From: Cyanobium_A sp965662115
GTDB taxonomy: Bacteria; Cyanobacteriota; Cyanobacteriia; PCC-6307; Cyanobiaceae
NCBI GenBank assembly: GCA_965662115.1
Contig: CBFIGH010000013.1
Coordinates: 17,387-81,386 of the forward strand
Direction of reading: 5' to 3'
DNA length: 64,000 nucleotides
In this document: positions 1 through 6,928 of the stretch, in pieces
How the letters are laid out: every line of letters begins with the position of its first letter
How positions within the stretch are numbered: the first letter of the stretch is position 1
Position numbers and translations under genes: made by a program
Notes under the pieces: generated by a model
Database searches by the model: none
Told to the model about the DNA's origin: nothing
What the model saw: the letters and a program-made list of their open reading frames with translations, nothing else

Positions 1-728
1 TGATTCAGGTTGGGTTGGCCCAGCCACAGGTAGTCGGGATAGCTGGGGGTGCGCCAGATCTGCACCACCTTGGTCCGGTTGGCCTTGCCGCTGCGCAGGC
101 TGCTTTTCCACACCTGTTCGTTGACGGCGCCGGCGTCGTAGGCACCGCTTTGAACCAGGGCGATGGTGGCGTCGTGGCTGCCACTGAAGCCCGGCGCACC
201 GCCGGCGAAGTCAGTGAGTTTCACGCCAGCCTGGCTCAGGAAGTACTGCGGCATCAGCCGGCCGGAGGTGGAACTCTCCGAGCCGAAGGTGAAGCGCTTG
301 TTTTTCAGCACCACCAGACCTTTCTGGTTCTGGATCGGTCGAAGACCGCTGCGGGTGTTGGCGATGAACACGCTGTAGAACTGGGCGTCGATGTCCCGTT
401 GGGCCAACATCTGGGCGCCGGGCTTCTGCAGGCTGGCCTGCACGCCGGTCAACCCACCAAACCACACCAGGTCCAGGTTGCCGGTGCGGAAAGCGCTGAC
501 AGCGGCCGTGTAGTCGGTCACGGGTACGTAGATCACCTTGACGCCCAGCTGCTGGCTGAGCTCGTCGGCAACCAGGCCGTAGAGGCGATTCAGTTTTTCG
601 GGGTTCTGGTCTGGAATGGCGCCGATGCGCAGCACCGGTTTGGAGCTGGTCTGCTGGGCTTGGACAGCAGGCACCAGCGCCAGGCAGAGCCCAGCCAGTG
701 CTGCAATCCAACGTTGTCGGATGGTCAT
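1..728 (-). CDS. Periplasmic oxyanion-binding protein of an ABC transporter (phosphonate/phosphite/selenate type), 3' end missing
   Basis: Translation from the ATG at 728 gives about 242 residues and runs off the left edge, so the C-terminus is missing. Residues 1-24 form a signal peptide (MTIRQRW, then a hydrophobic core ending PAVQAQ). The mature part opens LRIGAIPDQNPEKLNRLYG and continues with VPVTDYTAAVSAFRTGNLDL and WFGGLTGV, the typical start of PhnD/PtxB-like type 2 binding proteins. The IPDQNPEKL block is closest to the version often annotated as putative selenate-binding. It should capture an oxyanion in the periplasm and pass it to an ABC permease whose genes would lie beyond the left edge. 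The family is clear; the ligand is not determined by what is visible. Confidence 0.8.
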   Translation of the reverse strand, partial: MTIRQRWIAALAGLCLALVPAVQAQQTSSKPVLRIGAIPDQNPEKLNRLYGLVADELSQQLGVKVIYVPVTDYTAAVSAFRTGNLDLVWFGGLTGVQASLQKPGAQMLAQRDIDAQFYSVFIANTRSGLRPIQNQKGLVVLKNKRFTFGSESSTSGRLMPQYFLSQAGVKLTDFAGGAPGFSGSHDATIALVQSGAYDAGAVNEQVWKSSLRSGKANRTKVVQIWRTPSYPDYLWLGQPNLN

Positions 729-746
729 CGCTCGAGTTGCTGGTGG

Positions 747-1937
747 TCAGAGGGCGGCCAGGAAGCGCTGCAAGCGCTCCAGGCCATCACTCAAGGTGGC
801 AGGGCTGGCGGCGCAGGAGAGACGGATACAGCGGTCGTCTCCAAAGGCCACGCCGGGAACCACGGCAAGCCCCACCGTATCGAGCAGGCGGTTGCAGAGG
901 GTCAGGGAGTCGAGCCCGTAGGCGCTGATATCGGGAAAGGCGTAGAAGGCTCCCTGCGGTGGCTGGAGGCTCACCCCGTCGATGCGGTTCAAACCGTCTG
1001 TGAGCAGGCGGCGTCGCTCGTCAAAGTGGGCGGCCATCGCGCGGACACAGTCCCGGGGACCCTCGATCGCCGCCAGGGCGCCAAACTGGGCAAAACTGCA
1101 GACGTTGCTGGTGCTCTGGCTTTGCAGGGCACTGGCGGCGGCCACCACCGCGCGGGGGCCCGCCAGCCAGCCGACCCGCCAGCCGGTCATCGCCCAGCCC
1201 TTGGCGAAGCCGTTCACTGTGAAAATGCGATCGGCCAGGTCGGGGGCTACGGCGGCAAAGCTGTGGTGGCTTTGGCCCGGGGCCAGCAAATATTCATAAA
1301 TTTCATCGCACACCACGGCCACCTGCGGGTGGCGCCGCAGCACGGTGGCGATCGCCTCGAGCTCAGCGCGCTCCAGCACCATGCCGGTGGGGTTGGCTGG
1401 GCTGTTGAGCACCAGCAGTTTGCTGGCCGGGCTGATGGCCGCCTCCAGAGCGGCTGGATCGAGGCGGAATCCCCGGGCTGGGGAGCTGGGGATCAGCGCC
1501 ACGGACGCCCCAGCCAGCTGGGCCATTTCCGGGTAGCTGAGCCAGTAGGGGCAGGGCAGCAGCAGCTCGTCGCCGGGCTCGAGCAGCACCTGAAATAGGT
1601 TGTAAAGGGCCTGCTTGCCGCCGTTGGTCACCAACACCTGATCGGCGTGGGTGGGGAGCTGGTTTTCGTTGCACAGCTTGGCGGCGATGGCCTCGCGCAG
1701 GGCGGGCTCCCCGGCCGCGGGGCCGTAGCGGGTGTGGCCGGCCTCCAGGGCGTCGGCAGCCGCCTGGCGGATGAAGGCCGGGGTGTCGAAGTCGGGCTCC
1801 CCGGCGCTAAGGCTGCAGATGTCCCGGCCCGAGGCCTTGAGCGCCTTGGCCTTGGCCGAGATGGCCAGGGTGAGCGAGGGCTTGAGGGCCCTGGCCCGGG
1901 CCGAGAGAATGGAGCTGGTGGTAGGCGCGGCGATCAT
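747..1937 (-). CDS. aspC: Aspartate aminotransferase, class I PLP-dependent
   Basis: From the ATG at 1937 this is a 396-residue fold-type I aminotransferase of usual family length. Visible are SAGEPDFDTP (44-53), NSPANPTG (178-185), DEIYEYLL with the cofactor-binding Asp at 211, and NGFAKGWAMTGWRVGW, which places the PLP-binding lysine at 246. It would transfer amino groups between aspartate (or another amino acid) and 2-oxoglutarate in the cytosol. The frame stays open upstream to an ATG at 1997, but that extension translates a 15-bp tandem repeat (MPRVPMPRVP) unlike the family, so the internal start with IAAPTTSSILSARA is preferred. The stop lies 18 bp from the binding-protein start on the same strand. 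Confidence 0.88.
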   Translation of the reverse strand: MIAAPTTSSILSARARALKPSLTLAISAKAKALKASGRDICSLSAGEPDFDTPAFIRQAAADALEAGHTRYGPAAGEPALREAIAAKLCNENQLPTHADQVLVTNGGKQALYNLFQVLLEPGDELLLPCPYWLSYPEMAQLAGASVALIPSSPARGFRLDPAALEAAISPASKLLVLNSPANPTGMVLERAELEAIATVLRRHPQVAVVCDEIYEYLLAPGQSHHSFAAVAPDLADRIFTVNGFAKGWAMTGWRVGWLAGPRAVVAAASALQSQSTSNVCSFAQFGALAAIEGPRDCVRAMAAHFDERRRLLTDGLNRIDGVSLQPPQGAFYAFPDISAYGLDSLTLCNRLLDTVGLAVVPGVAFGDDRCIRLSCAASPATLSDGLERLQRFLAAL

Positions 1938-1950
1938 CCCTGTGTCCGGC

Positions 1951-1980
1951 ATCGGGACGCGCGGCATCGGGACGCGCGGC
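1951..1980. repeat. 15-bp tandem repeat, two perfect copies
   Basis: The unit ATCGGGACGCGCGGC occurs at 1951-1965 and again at 1966-1980. It lies just upstream of the preferred aspC start, in the 5' leader or in an optional N-terminal extension. It is one of several short tandem duplications in the window. Confidence 0.9.
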
Positions 1981-2062
1981 ATCAGATGAGGCGCCATCCT
2001 GCCTCACCGAATTACCACCTATGGTTGAAGCTGGCAGGAATCGGTTCAGCCGAACCAGTCCG

Positions 2063-2668
2063 ATGCAACCACCCTCGGCCCCGGCTACCGCCCTGGAGCA
2101 TCTGGCCGCAGCCTGCGCCAGCTGCCGCCGTTGCGGCCTGGCCGAGGCTCGCCAGCAGGTGGTGATGGGACGCGGCAACCCCGCCGCCCGGCTGATGCTG
2201 ATTGGCGAGGCTCCCGGTGCCCAGGAGGACAGCGCCGGCCTGCCGTTTGTGGGCCGCTCCGGCCAGTTGCTGGACCAGTTGCTGGAAAACGTGGGAATCG
2301 ACTCCAACCGCGATGCCTTCGTCTGCAACGTGATCAAGTGCCGCCCCCCTGACAACCGCAGACCCAGGCCGGAGGAGAAGGCTGCCTGCCGTCCCTGGCT
2401 GGATCAGCAGATTGGCCTGGTGAATCCGGCGGTGATCCTGCTTGCCGGTGCTACCGCCATGGAAGCTGTGCTGGGGGTGAAGGGGGGCCTCTCAGGCCGG
2501 CGCGGCCGGTGGAGCATGGGGAGCGACAGCGGGCTGGAGGGTCGCTGGCTGATGCCGATCTTCCATCCCTCCTATTTGTTGAGAAACCCATCCCAGCAAC
2601 AGGGCAGCCCGAAGTGGCACACCTGGCAGGACCTCCAGGAGGTGCGGCGTCGGCTGGATGGACTTTGA
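2063..2668 (+). CDS. Uracil-DNA glycosylase, family 4 (iron-sulfur type)
   Basis: The protein has 201 residues from the ATG at 2063; an in-frame ATG at 2021 would add 14 residues without family character. Motif A is GEAPGAQED (49-57) followed by PFVGRSGQLLD. The second catalytic motif is HPSYLL (168-173). Cysteines at 21, 24, 93 and 109 have the spacing of the [4Fe-4S] ligands of UDGa-type enzymes. It removes uracil from DNA, starting base-excision repair of deaminated cytosine, which fits a GC-rich genome. It is divergent from aspC, with about 125 bp between the chosen starts. The following 255 bp carry no gene I can support. Confidence 0.92.
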   Translation: MQPPSAPATALEHLAAACASCRRCGLAEARQQVVMGRGNPAARLMLIGEAPGAQEDSAGLPFVGRSGQLLDQLLENVGIDSNRDAFVCNVIKCRPPDNRRPRPEEKAACRPWLDQQIGLVNPAVILLAGATAMEAVLGVKGGLSGRRGRWSMGSDSGLEGRWLMPIFHPSYLLRNPSQQQGSPKWHTWQDLQEVRRRLDGL

Positions 2669-2923
2669 ACCGTGAAGGGGTGACAGGTGCACGGTCGGTG
2701 TCAATCAACAGCCGCCGCAGCCCTTGCAGTGCAACGACTACGAAGCTTCAGCTCCTGGGCTGATGGCTTGCACGCCTGCTGGCGCAATGAAGCAACCCAG
2801 TGGCGGAACTCATGCCAGGGCCGCCAGGCATCTGCCTCAGGGCCGGATTCAGCTATTTCCGACCAGAACGATGCCCCGCCGCTGTGTCAGCAACGGGGCA
2901 AAAGGAAAGTTAGGTCAACAACT
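2669..2923. other. Intergenic region with no recognised gene
   Basis: This stretch lies between the stop of the uracil-DNA glycosylase and the stop of the convergent P-domain gene. Short open frames exist on both strands, but none shows a recognisable motif, a ribosome binding site or protein-like composition. I saw no tRNA-like fold. Both flanking genes end here, so it may only hold their terminators. Confidence 0.5.
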
Positions 2924-3580
2924 TCAGACTTGAGGTCGGCTGGAAGCGATGCGCCGCCGGAGTTTGCGGCTGAAGCCAAAGGCAACAGCGAGGCCCAGCA
3001 CAGGTAGAGGTCCTGGCACCTGGGTCCCCGCTGGCACCGGTGCGTTCACCGTTAGGCTCCAGCTGTTGATGCTCATGGGGTCATCTCGCATGCCGTCAGC
3101 AAAGAGCAAATTCCAGGTGCCATTGCCCTCCTCACCAATGAAGGCACTCAACGGTGAAGAGGGCCGGAAGGTGCCGGAAACAAGCGAGTTGCCGCTGACC
3201 AAACTGGGGGCGGTGTCGTCAAAAGTCCAGGTCACGGTGTCCCCAGGCGTCTGCCCGCCAAGAGCACCAGAGGGAACGAGAGTAACGATCGTGCCGGTTG
3301 GGCTTTGGAGCTGCAAGCGGATTTCATCGTTCCAGCTCTTTTTATCTCCCTCACATGCGCCTGTGCTGAGATTGATTGAATTTCCGCTTGCAGCTTCACT
3401 GCACTTGGTGAGATTGATCGTGGTCGTTACACCGGTCACCGGGCCGGTGAATTCTGAAAACGTCAACCCGGTGCTGCTGTTGGTGCCGTCAACAATCAGT
3501 ACGGGGTTGAAGGTGTCGGATAAGGTAAGCGCAGAGGCCGCCTGAGGTGCTAGCAGGGGGAGGCCGAGGAAAGAAGCCAC
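2924..3580 (-). CDS. Secreted P-domain protein with PEP-CTERM-like sorting signal; 5' end probably shifted out of frame
   Basis: The open frame from the GTG at 3580 codes 218 residues. The body resembles a proprotein convertase P-domain: DEIRLQLQSPTGT, then GTFRPSSPLSAFIGEEGNG, TWNLLFADGM and SWSLTV. The C-terminus is a three-part sorting signal: VPGPLP, a short hydrophobic helix, then the basic tail SRKLRRR, as in cyanobacterial PEP-CTERM proteins. It is therefore likely exported and processed or anchored at the cell surface. The N-terminus as annotated (MASFLGLPLLAPQAASA) lacks the charged start of a signal peptide. In-frame codons just upstream read TARRTSVAAAVV, a better n-region, but reaching the GTG at 3636 with its AGGA site requires a C-tract of 10 or 13 instead of 12. 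Ligand and role are unknown. Confidence 0.7.
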   Translation of the reverse strand: MASFLGLPLLAPQAASALTLSDTFNPVLIVDGTNSSTGLTFSEFTGPVTGVTTTINLTKCSEAASGNSINLSTGACEGDKKSWNDEIRLQLQSPTGTIVTLVPSGALGGQTPGDTVTWTFDDTAPSLVSGNSLVSGTFRPSSPLSAFIGEEGNGTWNLLFADGMRDDPMSINSWSLTVNAPVPAGTQVPGPLPVLGLAVAFGFSRKLRRRIASSRPQV

Positions 3581-3619
3581 TACGGCAGCGGCTACAGAAG
3601 TTCTACGCGCCGTGAGTGT

Positions 3620-3631
3620 GGGGGGGGGGGG
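3620..3631. repeat. 12-base homopolymer tract (C on the coding strand)
   Basis: Twelve consecutive G on the plus strand, read as C by the minus-strand P-domain gene. It lies between the best ribosome binding site/GTG start (3636) and the signal-peptide codons. Tracts of this kind are prone to slippage, and also to sequencing error. Lengths 10 or 13 would join the start to the reading frame; length 12 does not. Confidence 0.9.
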
Positions 3632-3666
3632 AGCACTTTAATCCTGCCTCATGGGGTTGGACTATA

Positions 3667-3692
3667 ATAGTATACGTTCAGGGGGCGTGACA
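3667..3692 (+). repeat. IS66 left terminal inverted repeat
   Basis: It pairs with 5384-5409 at 21 of 26 positions. Read outward on the minus strand, this end contains the AT-rich string TATACTATTATAG, which could act as a -10 element towards the P-domain gene. That is a guess from sequence only. Confidence 0.7.
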
Positions 3693-3772
3693 GCTCGCGG
3701 CGAACATCGGCCCTGCTGAACCCTTGACGGCAGTTTGATTTCCGGTTGCATCTCAGGTAGAGACCGCCTGTG

Positions 3773-5308
3773 ATGAGCGCACCCCCGGCTGGAATTCCAG
3801 ATACGGACTGGTTTGAAACTCCAGCCAGCGTCAGAGCGCTAATCATCGCTCAGCAGCAGGAGATTCCGGCACTCAGGCAAGAGAACGATGAGCTCCGCGT
3901 TCAACTCACCGCCCTGGCGAGCGAGCTGGCCAGCCTGCGGGAGCGGATTGGTCGCAGCTCCCGCAACTCCTCCACACCTCCCTCCAGTGATGGCCTGGGT
4001 TTTAAGCCGCCAGAGCGGCGCAAGGGCAGTGGCCGCAAGCGCGGCGGCCAGCCGGGCCATCCCGGCAGTGGGCCGGAACTGCTGCCGATCGAGCGGGTGG
4101 ATGAAGTGGTGGATCACCACCCTGATGCCTGCCGCCGCTGCGGCACCTTGCTCCAGGGAGAGGATCTCGATCCCATGCGCCATCAGGTGATTGAGATTCC
4201 GCCGATCACGCCGCTAGTGATCGAGCACCGGCTGCATCGCTTGGTGTGCCCCTGCTGTTCCACCAGCACCTGCGCCTCGTTGCCGGCGGATGTGGAAGCC
4301 AGTCACTACGGCCCAAGGCTCAGTGCACTGGTGGGCTTGCTGGGCAGTGCCTTCCCCTTGAGTTTCAGCAAGACCCAGGCCCTGCTCCAGCAGCTGGTAG
4401 GAGTGGAGATGAGCTGTGGGGCGATTGCACGGGTCCGCCAGCGTCTGAGTGAAGCACTGGAGCAGCCCATGCAGGAGGCCCTTGCTTTTGCCCGCGTGCA
4501 GCCGGTGGCCTACGTCGTAGACGAAGTCTTGCGCGTAGCGGTTGAAACTGGCGCTCCCACCGGCAACGCCGACGGCAACAATCCCACTGGAAAGCGGGGC
4601 TGGCAGTGGGTCATGGTCACACCGCTGGTGACGGTGTTTCTGCAGGGCCTGAGCCGTTCTACGGCCGCTGCGATTGAGCTGCTCGGCAGTGCCTTTGGCG
4701 GGATTGTCGTGAGCGATCGCTTCTCGGCCTACAACCACCTGCCGGTGATGCAAAGGCAGCTGTGTTGGGCGCACCTGATCCGCGATTTAACGGCCATCGC
4801 CGAACGCCCGGGCGTCAGCGCTGAGTTTGGAGCCCAGCTGCTTGGCCTGCAGCAGCAGCTGTTTGGCCACTGGCACCACTACAAGGAGGGAACAATTGAC
4901 TGGCCCGCCTTGCAGCAAAGCTGCCGGCCGATTCGCAAGAATTTTGAAGCCACGTTGCAGCGGGTAGTGGAGCTGGGCTACCAACGCGGCGAGCGAACGC
5001 CGTGGGCCAGCACAGTGCGCACCTGCCAGCAGCTCCAGAAGGTGACAGGTGGGTTGTGGACCTTCCTGGAGAACGAGGGAATCGAGCCCACCAGCAACGC
5101 AGCAGAACGTGCCCTGCGCCAGTCGGTGATTCAGCGCAAGATCAGTCACGGCGTCCAATCAGCCAGCGGTGCAGTCTGCCGCAGCCGCCTGCTCACGGTT
5201 ACAACCAGCCTGCAGCAACAAGGCCGCGATGTCTGGCAGTTCCTGGAGCAGGCCTGGATCTCCCATCACCGCGATGGGGTGATGCCGTCACTGCTGAGCG
5301 ATCCCTGA
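3773..5308 (+). CDS. IS66-family transposase
   Basis: The frame opens GTG-ATG; from the ATG at 3773 it is 511 residues (numbers below use the 512-residue form from the GTG at 3770). Order of domains: N-terminal leucine-zipper-like helix (about 25-60), a basic segment with GSGRKRGGQPGHPG, a zinc-finger-like pair CRRC (121-124) and CPCC (160-163), then the DDE core. Candidate catalytic residues are Asp 251 (YVVDE), Asp 316 (VVSDRFSAYN) and Glu 446 (SNAAERALR). It catalyses movement of the surrounding element. After VDE there is a seven-residue segment, VLRVAVE, before TGAPTGNADGNNP. In relatives I remember the core reads DETG without it, so activity is uncertain. Confidence 0.92.
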   Translation: MSAPPAGIPDTDWFETPASVRALIIAQQQEIPALRQENDELRVQLTALASELASLRERIGRSSRNSSTPPSSDGLGFKPPERRKGSGRKRGGQPGHPGSGPELLPIERVDEVVDHHPDACRRCGTLLQGEDLDPMRHQVIEIPPITPLVIEHRLHRLVCPCCSTSTCASLPADVEASHYGPRLSALVGLLGSAFPLSFSKTQALLQQLVGVEMSCGAIARVRQRLSEALEQPMQEALAFARVQPVAYVVDEVLRVAVETGAPTGNADGNNPTGKRGWQWVMVTPLVTVFLQGLSRSTAAAIELLGSAFGGIVVSDRFSAYNHLPVMQRQLCWAHLIRDLTAIAERPGVSAEFGAQLLGLQQQLFGHWHHYKEGTIDWPALQQSCRPIRKNFEATLQRVVELGYQRGERTPWASTVRTCQQLQKVTGGLWTFLENEGIEPTSNAAERALRQSVIQRKISHGVQSASGAVCRSRLLTVTTSLQQQGRDVWQFLEQAWISHHRDGVMPSLLSDP

Positions 5309-5337
5309 GGGAAGAAGAACGAGCAAGGAAGAGTCTC

Positions 5338-5361
5338 TGATCGCTCAGCGGTGAGTGATCA
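5338..5361. repeat. Hairpin-forming inverted repeat near the right end of the IS
   Basis: TGATCGCTCA (5338-5347) and TGAGTGATCA (5352-5361) pair at 9 of 10 positions around a four-base loop. It starts 30 bp after the transposase stop and could act as a terminator-like structure or a subterminal transposase site. No T-tract follows. Confidence 0.55.
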
Positions 5362-5383
5362 GGCTTGCATTCGTGCGGCGGGG

Positions 5384-5409
5384 CGTCCCGAGCCCTGAAC
5401 GCATACTAT
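5384..5409 (-). repeat. IS66 right terminal inverted repeat
   Basis: It is complementary to the left repeat at 3667-3692 (21 of 26 positions). It defines the approximate right boundary of the element. Confidence 0.7.
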
Positions 5410-5448
5410 ACGTGAGATTCCCCCCTTGCTGCTGCGTGCAAGAACAAA

Positions 5449-5478
5449 TTCACTTAGAACTGTGTAATTGGATACAGT
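5449..5478 (+). promoter_or_regulatory. Possible sigma-70-like promoter for ispG
   Basis: TTCACT (5449-5454) and TACAGT (5473-5478) are separated by 18 bp in the most AT-rich part of the gap between the IS and ispG. It would give a leader of about 175 nt. The rest of 5410-5659 shows no gene. This is a weak pattern match only. Confidence 0.25.
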
Positions 5479-5659
5479 TTAATCGCTGATTCTTGCCCTA
5501 TTACCATTCTGCGAGCCCCGCCGCCCCTCCATCGCGTTGGCTTTCCGGCACCAGACAACCCACTCCGGTAGTGAACGTCCGGGCTGGGGACGGCCCCCGT
5601 CCCCACTGGTTTCCGCGCGCTGTGACAGGCTTTAGCCACGCGCCTGCGCAGCCCCAGCC

Positions 5660-6871
5660 ATGACCGGCACTACGGCCCCCGACGACAGCCTGGCCCGCTA
5701 CGACACGTTGATCCATCGGCGCCAGACCCGCAGCGTGCGGGTGGGCACCATCTGGATTGGCAGCGGCCATCCGGTCGTGGTGCAATCGATGATCAACGAG
5801 GACACCCTCGACATCGAGGCTGCCACCGCGGGGATCCGCCGGCTGCATGAGGCCGGCTGCGAGATCGTGCGGCTCACCGTGCCGTCCCTGGCCCACGCCA
5901 AGGCGGTCAAGGAGATCCGCCAGCGCCTTGAAGACAGCTACCAGAGCGTGCCCCTGGTGGCCGATGTGCACCACAACGGCATGAAGATCGCCCTGGAGGT
6001 GGCCCAGCACGTCGACAAGGTGCGGATCAACCCCGGCCTGTTTGTGTTTGACAAGCCCGACCCCAACCGCACCGAATTCAGCCCTGAGGAGGTGGCTGCG
6101 ATCGGTGAGCGCATCAGCGACACCTTTGAACCGTTGGTTCAATCCCTCAAGGCCCAGGACAAGGCCCTGCGCATCGGCGTCAACCACGGCTCCCTGGCCG
6201 AGCGGATGCTGTTCAGCTACGGCGACACACCGCTCGGCATGGTGGAGAGCGCCATGGAGTTCATCCGCATCTGCGACCGGCTCGACTTCCACAACATCGT
6301 GGTGTCGATGAAGGCCTCGCGAGCTCCCGTGATGATGGCCGCCTACCGGATGATGGCCGACCGCATGGATGCCGAGGGCTTCCCTTACCCCCTGCACCTG
6401 GGCGTCACCGAAGCCGGCGATGGTGACTACGGCCGCATCAAGAGCACCGCCGGCATTGCGCCCCTGCTGGCCGAAGGCCTGGGGGACACGATCCGGGTTT
6501 CGCTCACCGAGGCCCCCGAGCGGGAGATTCCGGTTTGCTACGCGATTCTGCAGGCCCTGGGGCTTCGCAAGACGATGGTCGAATACGTGGCCTGCCCCAG
6601 TTGCGGCCGCACGCTCTTCAACCTCGAAGAGGTGCTTCACAAGGTGCGCAATGCCACCTCCCATCTCACCGGTCTCGACATCGCCGTGATGGGCTGCATC
6701 GTCAATGGACCCGGTGAGATGGCTGATGCCGACTACGGCTACGTGGGCAAGATCCCCGGCACGATCTCCCTCTATCGCGGCCGCGAGGAGATCCGCCGGG
6801 TGCCGGAGGCCGATGGCGTGGCGGCCCTGATTGCTTTGATTCAGGAGGATGGGCGCTGGGTTGAGCCCTGA
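5660..6871 (+). CDS. ispG: 4-Hydroxy-3-methylbut-2-enyl diphosphate synthase (GcpE)
   Basis: 403 residues, the normal bacterial length. The N-terminal TIM barrel carries VQSMINEDT, RLTVPSLAHAKAV and VADVHHNGMKIAL. The [4Fe-4S] ligands are the cysteines of CPSCGRT (312, 315) and the Cys of MGCIVNGPGE (346), followed by Glu 353. It reductively converts methylerythritol cyclodiphosphate to HMBPP in the plastidial/bacterial isoprenoid route, which feeds carotenoids, the phytol of chlorophyll and plastoquinone. In cyanobacteria ferredoxin is the usual electron donor. It is followed 57 bp later by the processing protease on the same strand, but that gene has no functional link. Confidence 0.97.
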   Translation: MTGTTAPDDSLARYDTLIHRRQTRSVRVGTIWIGSGHPVVVQSMINEDTLDIEAATAGIRRLHEAGCEIVRLTVPSLAHAKAVKEIRQRLEDSYQSVPLVADVHHNGMKIALEVAQHVDKVRINPGLFVFDKPDPNRTEFSPEEVAAIGERISDTFEPLVQSLKAQDKALRIGVNHGSLAERMLFSYGDTPLGMVESAMEFIRICDRLDFHNIVVSMKASRAPVMMAAYRMMADRMDAEGFPYPLHLGVTEAGDGDYGRIKSTAGIAPLLAEGLGDTIRVSLTEAPEREIPVCYAILQALGLRKTMVEYVACPSCGRTLFNLEEVLHKVRNATSHLTGLDIAVMGCIVNGPGEMADADYGYVGKIPGTISLYRGREEIRRVPEADGVAALIALIQEDGRWVEP

Positions 6872-6928
6872 AGTGGGGTGCCGGCGCTAGTTTGAAAGCG
6901 TCTTTACCCGGCCCGATCCGCTCTTCAG

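Larger units (their letters stand above)
3667..5409. mobile_element. IS66-family insertion sequence, single transposase gene
   Basis: The element is bounded by imperfect inverted repeats: 3667-3692 begins ATAGTATACGTTCAGGG and the complement of 5384-5409 begins ATAGTATGCGTTCAGGG. They match at 21 of 26 positions. It holds one large transposase gene and no tnpA/tnpB accessory genes, as in the single-gene branch of the family. The exact outer ends and the usual 8-bp target duplication could not be resolved. The left end is about 30 bp upstream of the best start of the P-domain gene, so the insertion has replaced that gene's upstream region. Confidence 0.85.

Noticed and set aside
15..1598. Long open frame of 527 codons on the plus strand
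   Set aside because: It is antisense to the binding protein and aspC, has no family motifs, and arises from the GC-rich codon usage of the real minus-strand genes.
3659..5417. 8-bp target-site duplication flanking the IS66 element
   Set aside because: Flanks tested at several possible ends (for example 3659-3666 against 5410-5417) do not match; only a 6-bp ACTATA at 3661 and 5405 recurs, and it does not fit the repeat ends.
5410..5659. Possible small RNA or tRNA between the IS and ispG
   Set aside because: No cloverleaf or convincing terminator was seen; only a weak promoter-like pair is reported.
5501..6664. 387-codon frame on the minus strand opposite ispG
   Set aside because: Its His/Gly/Ala-rich composition is the mirror of ispG codons; ispG is certain.
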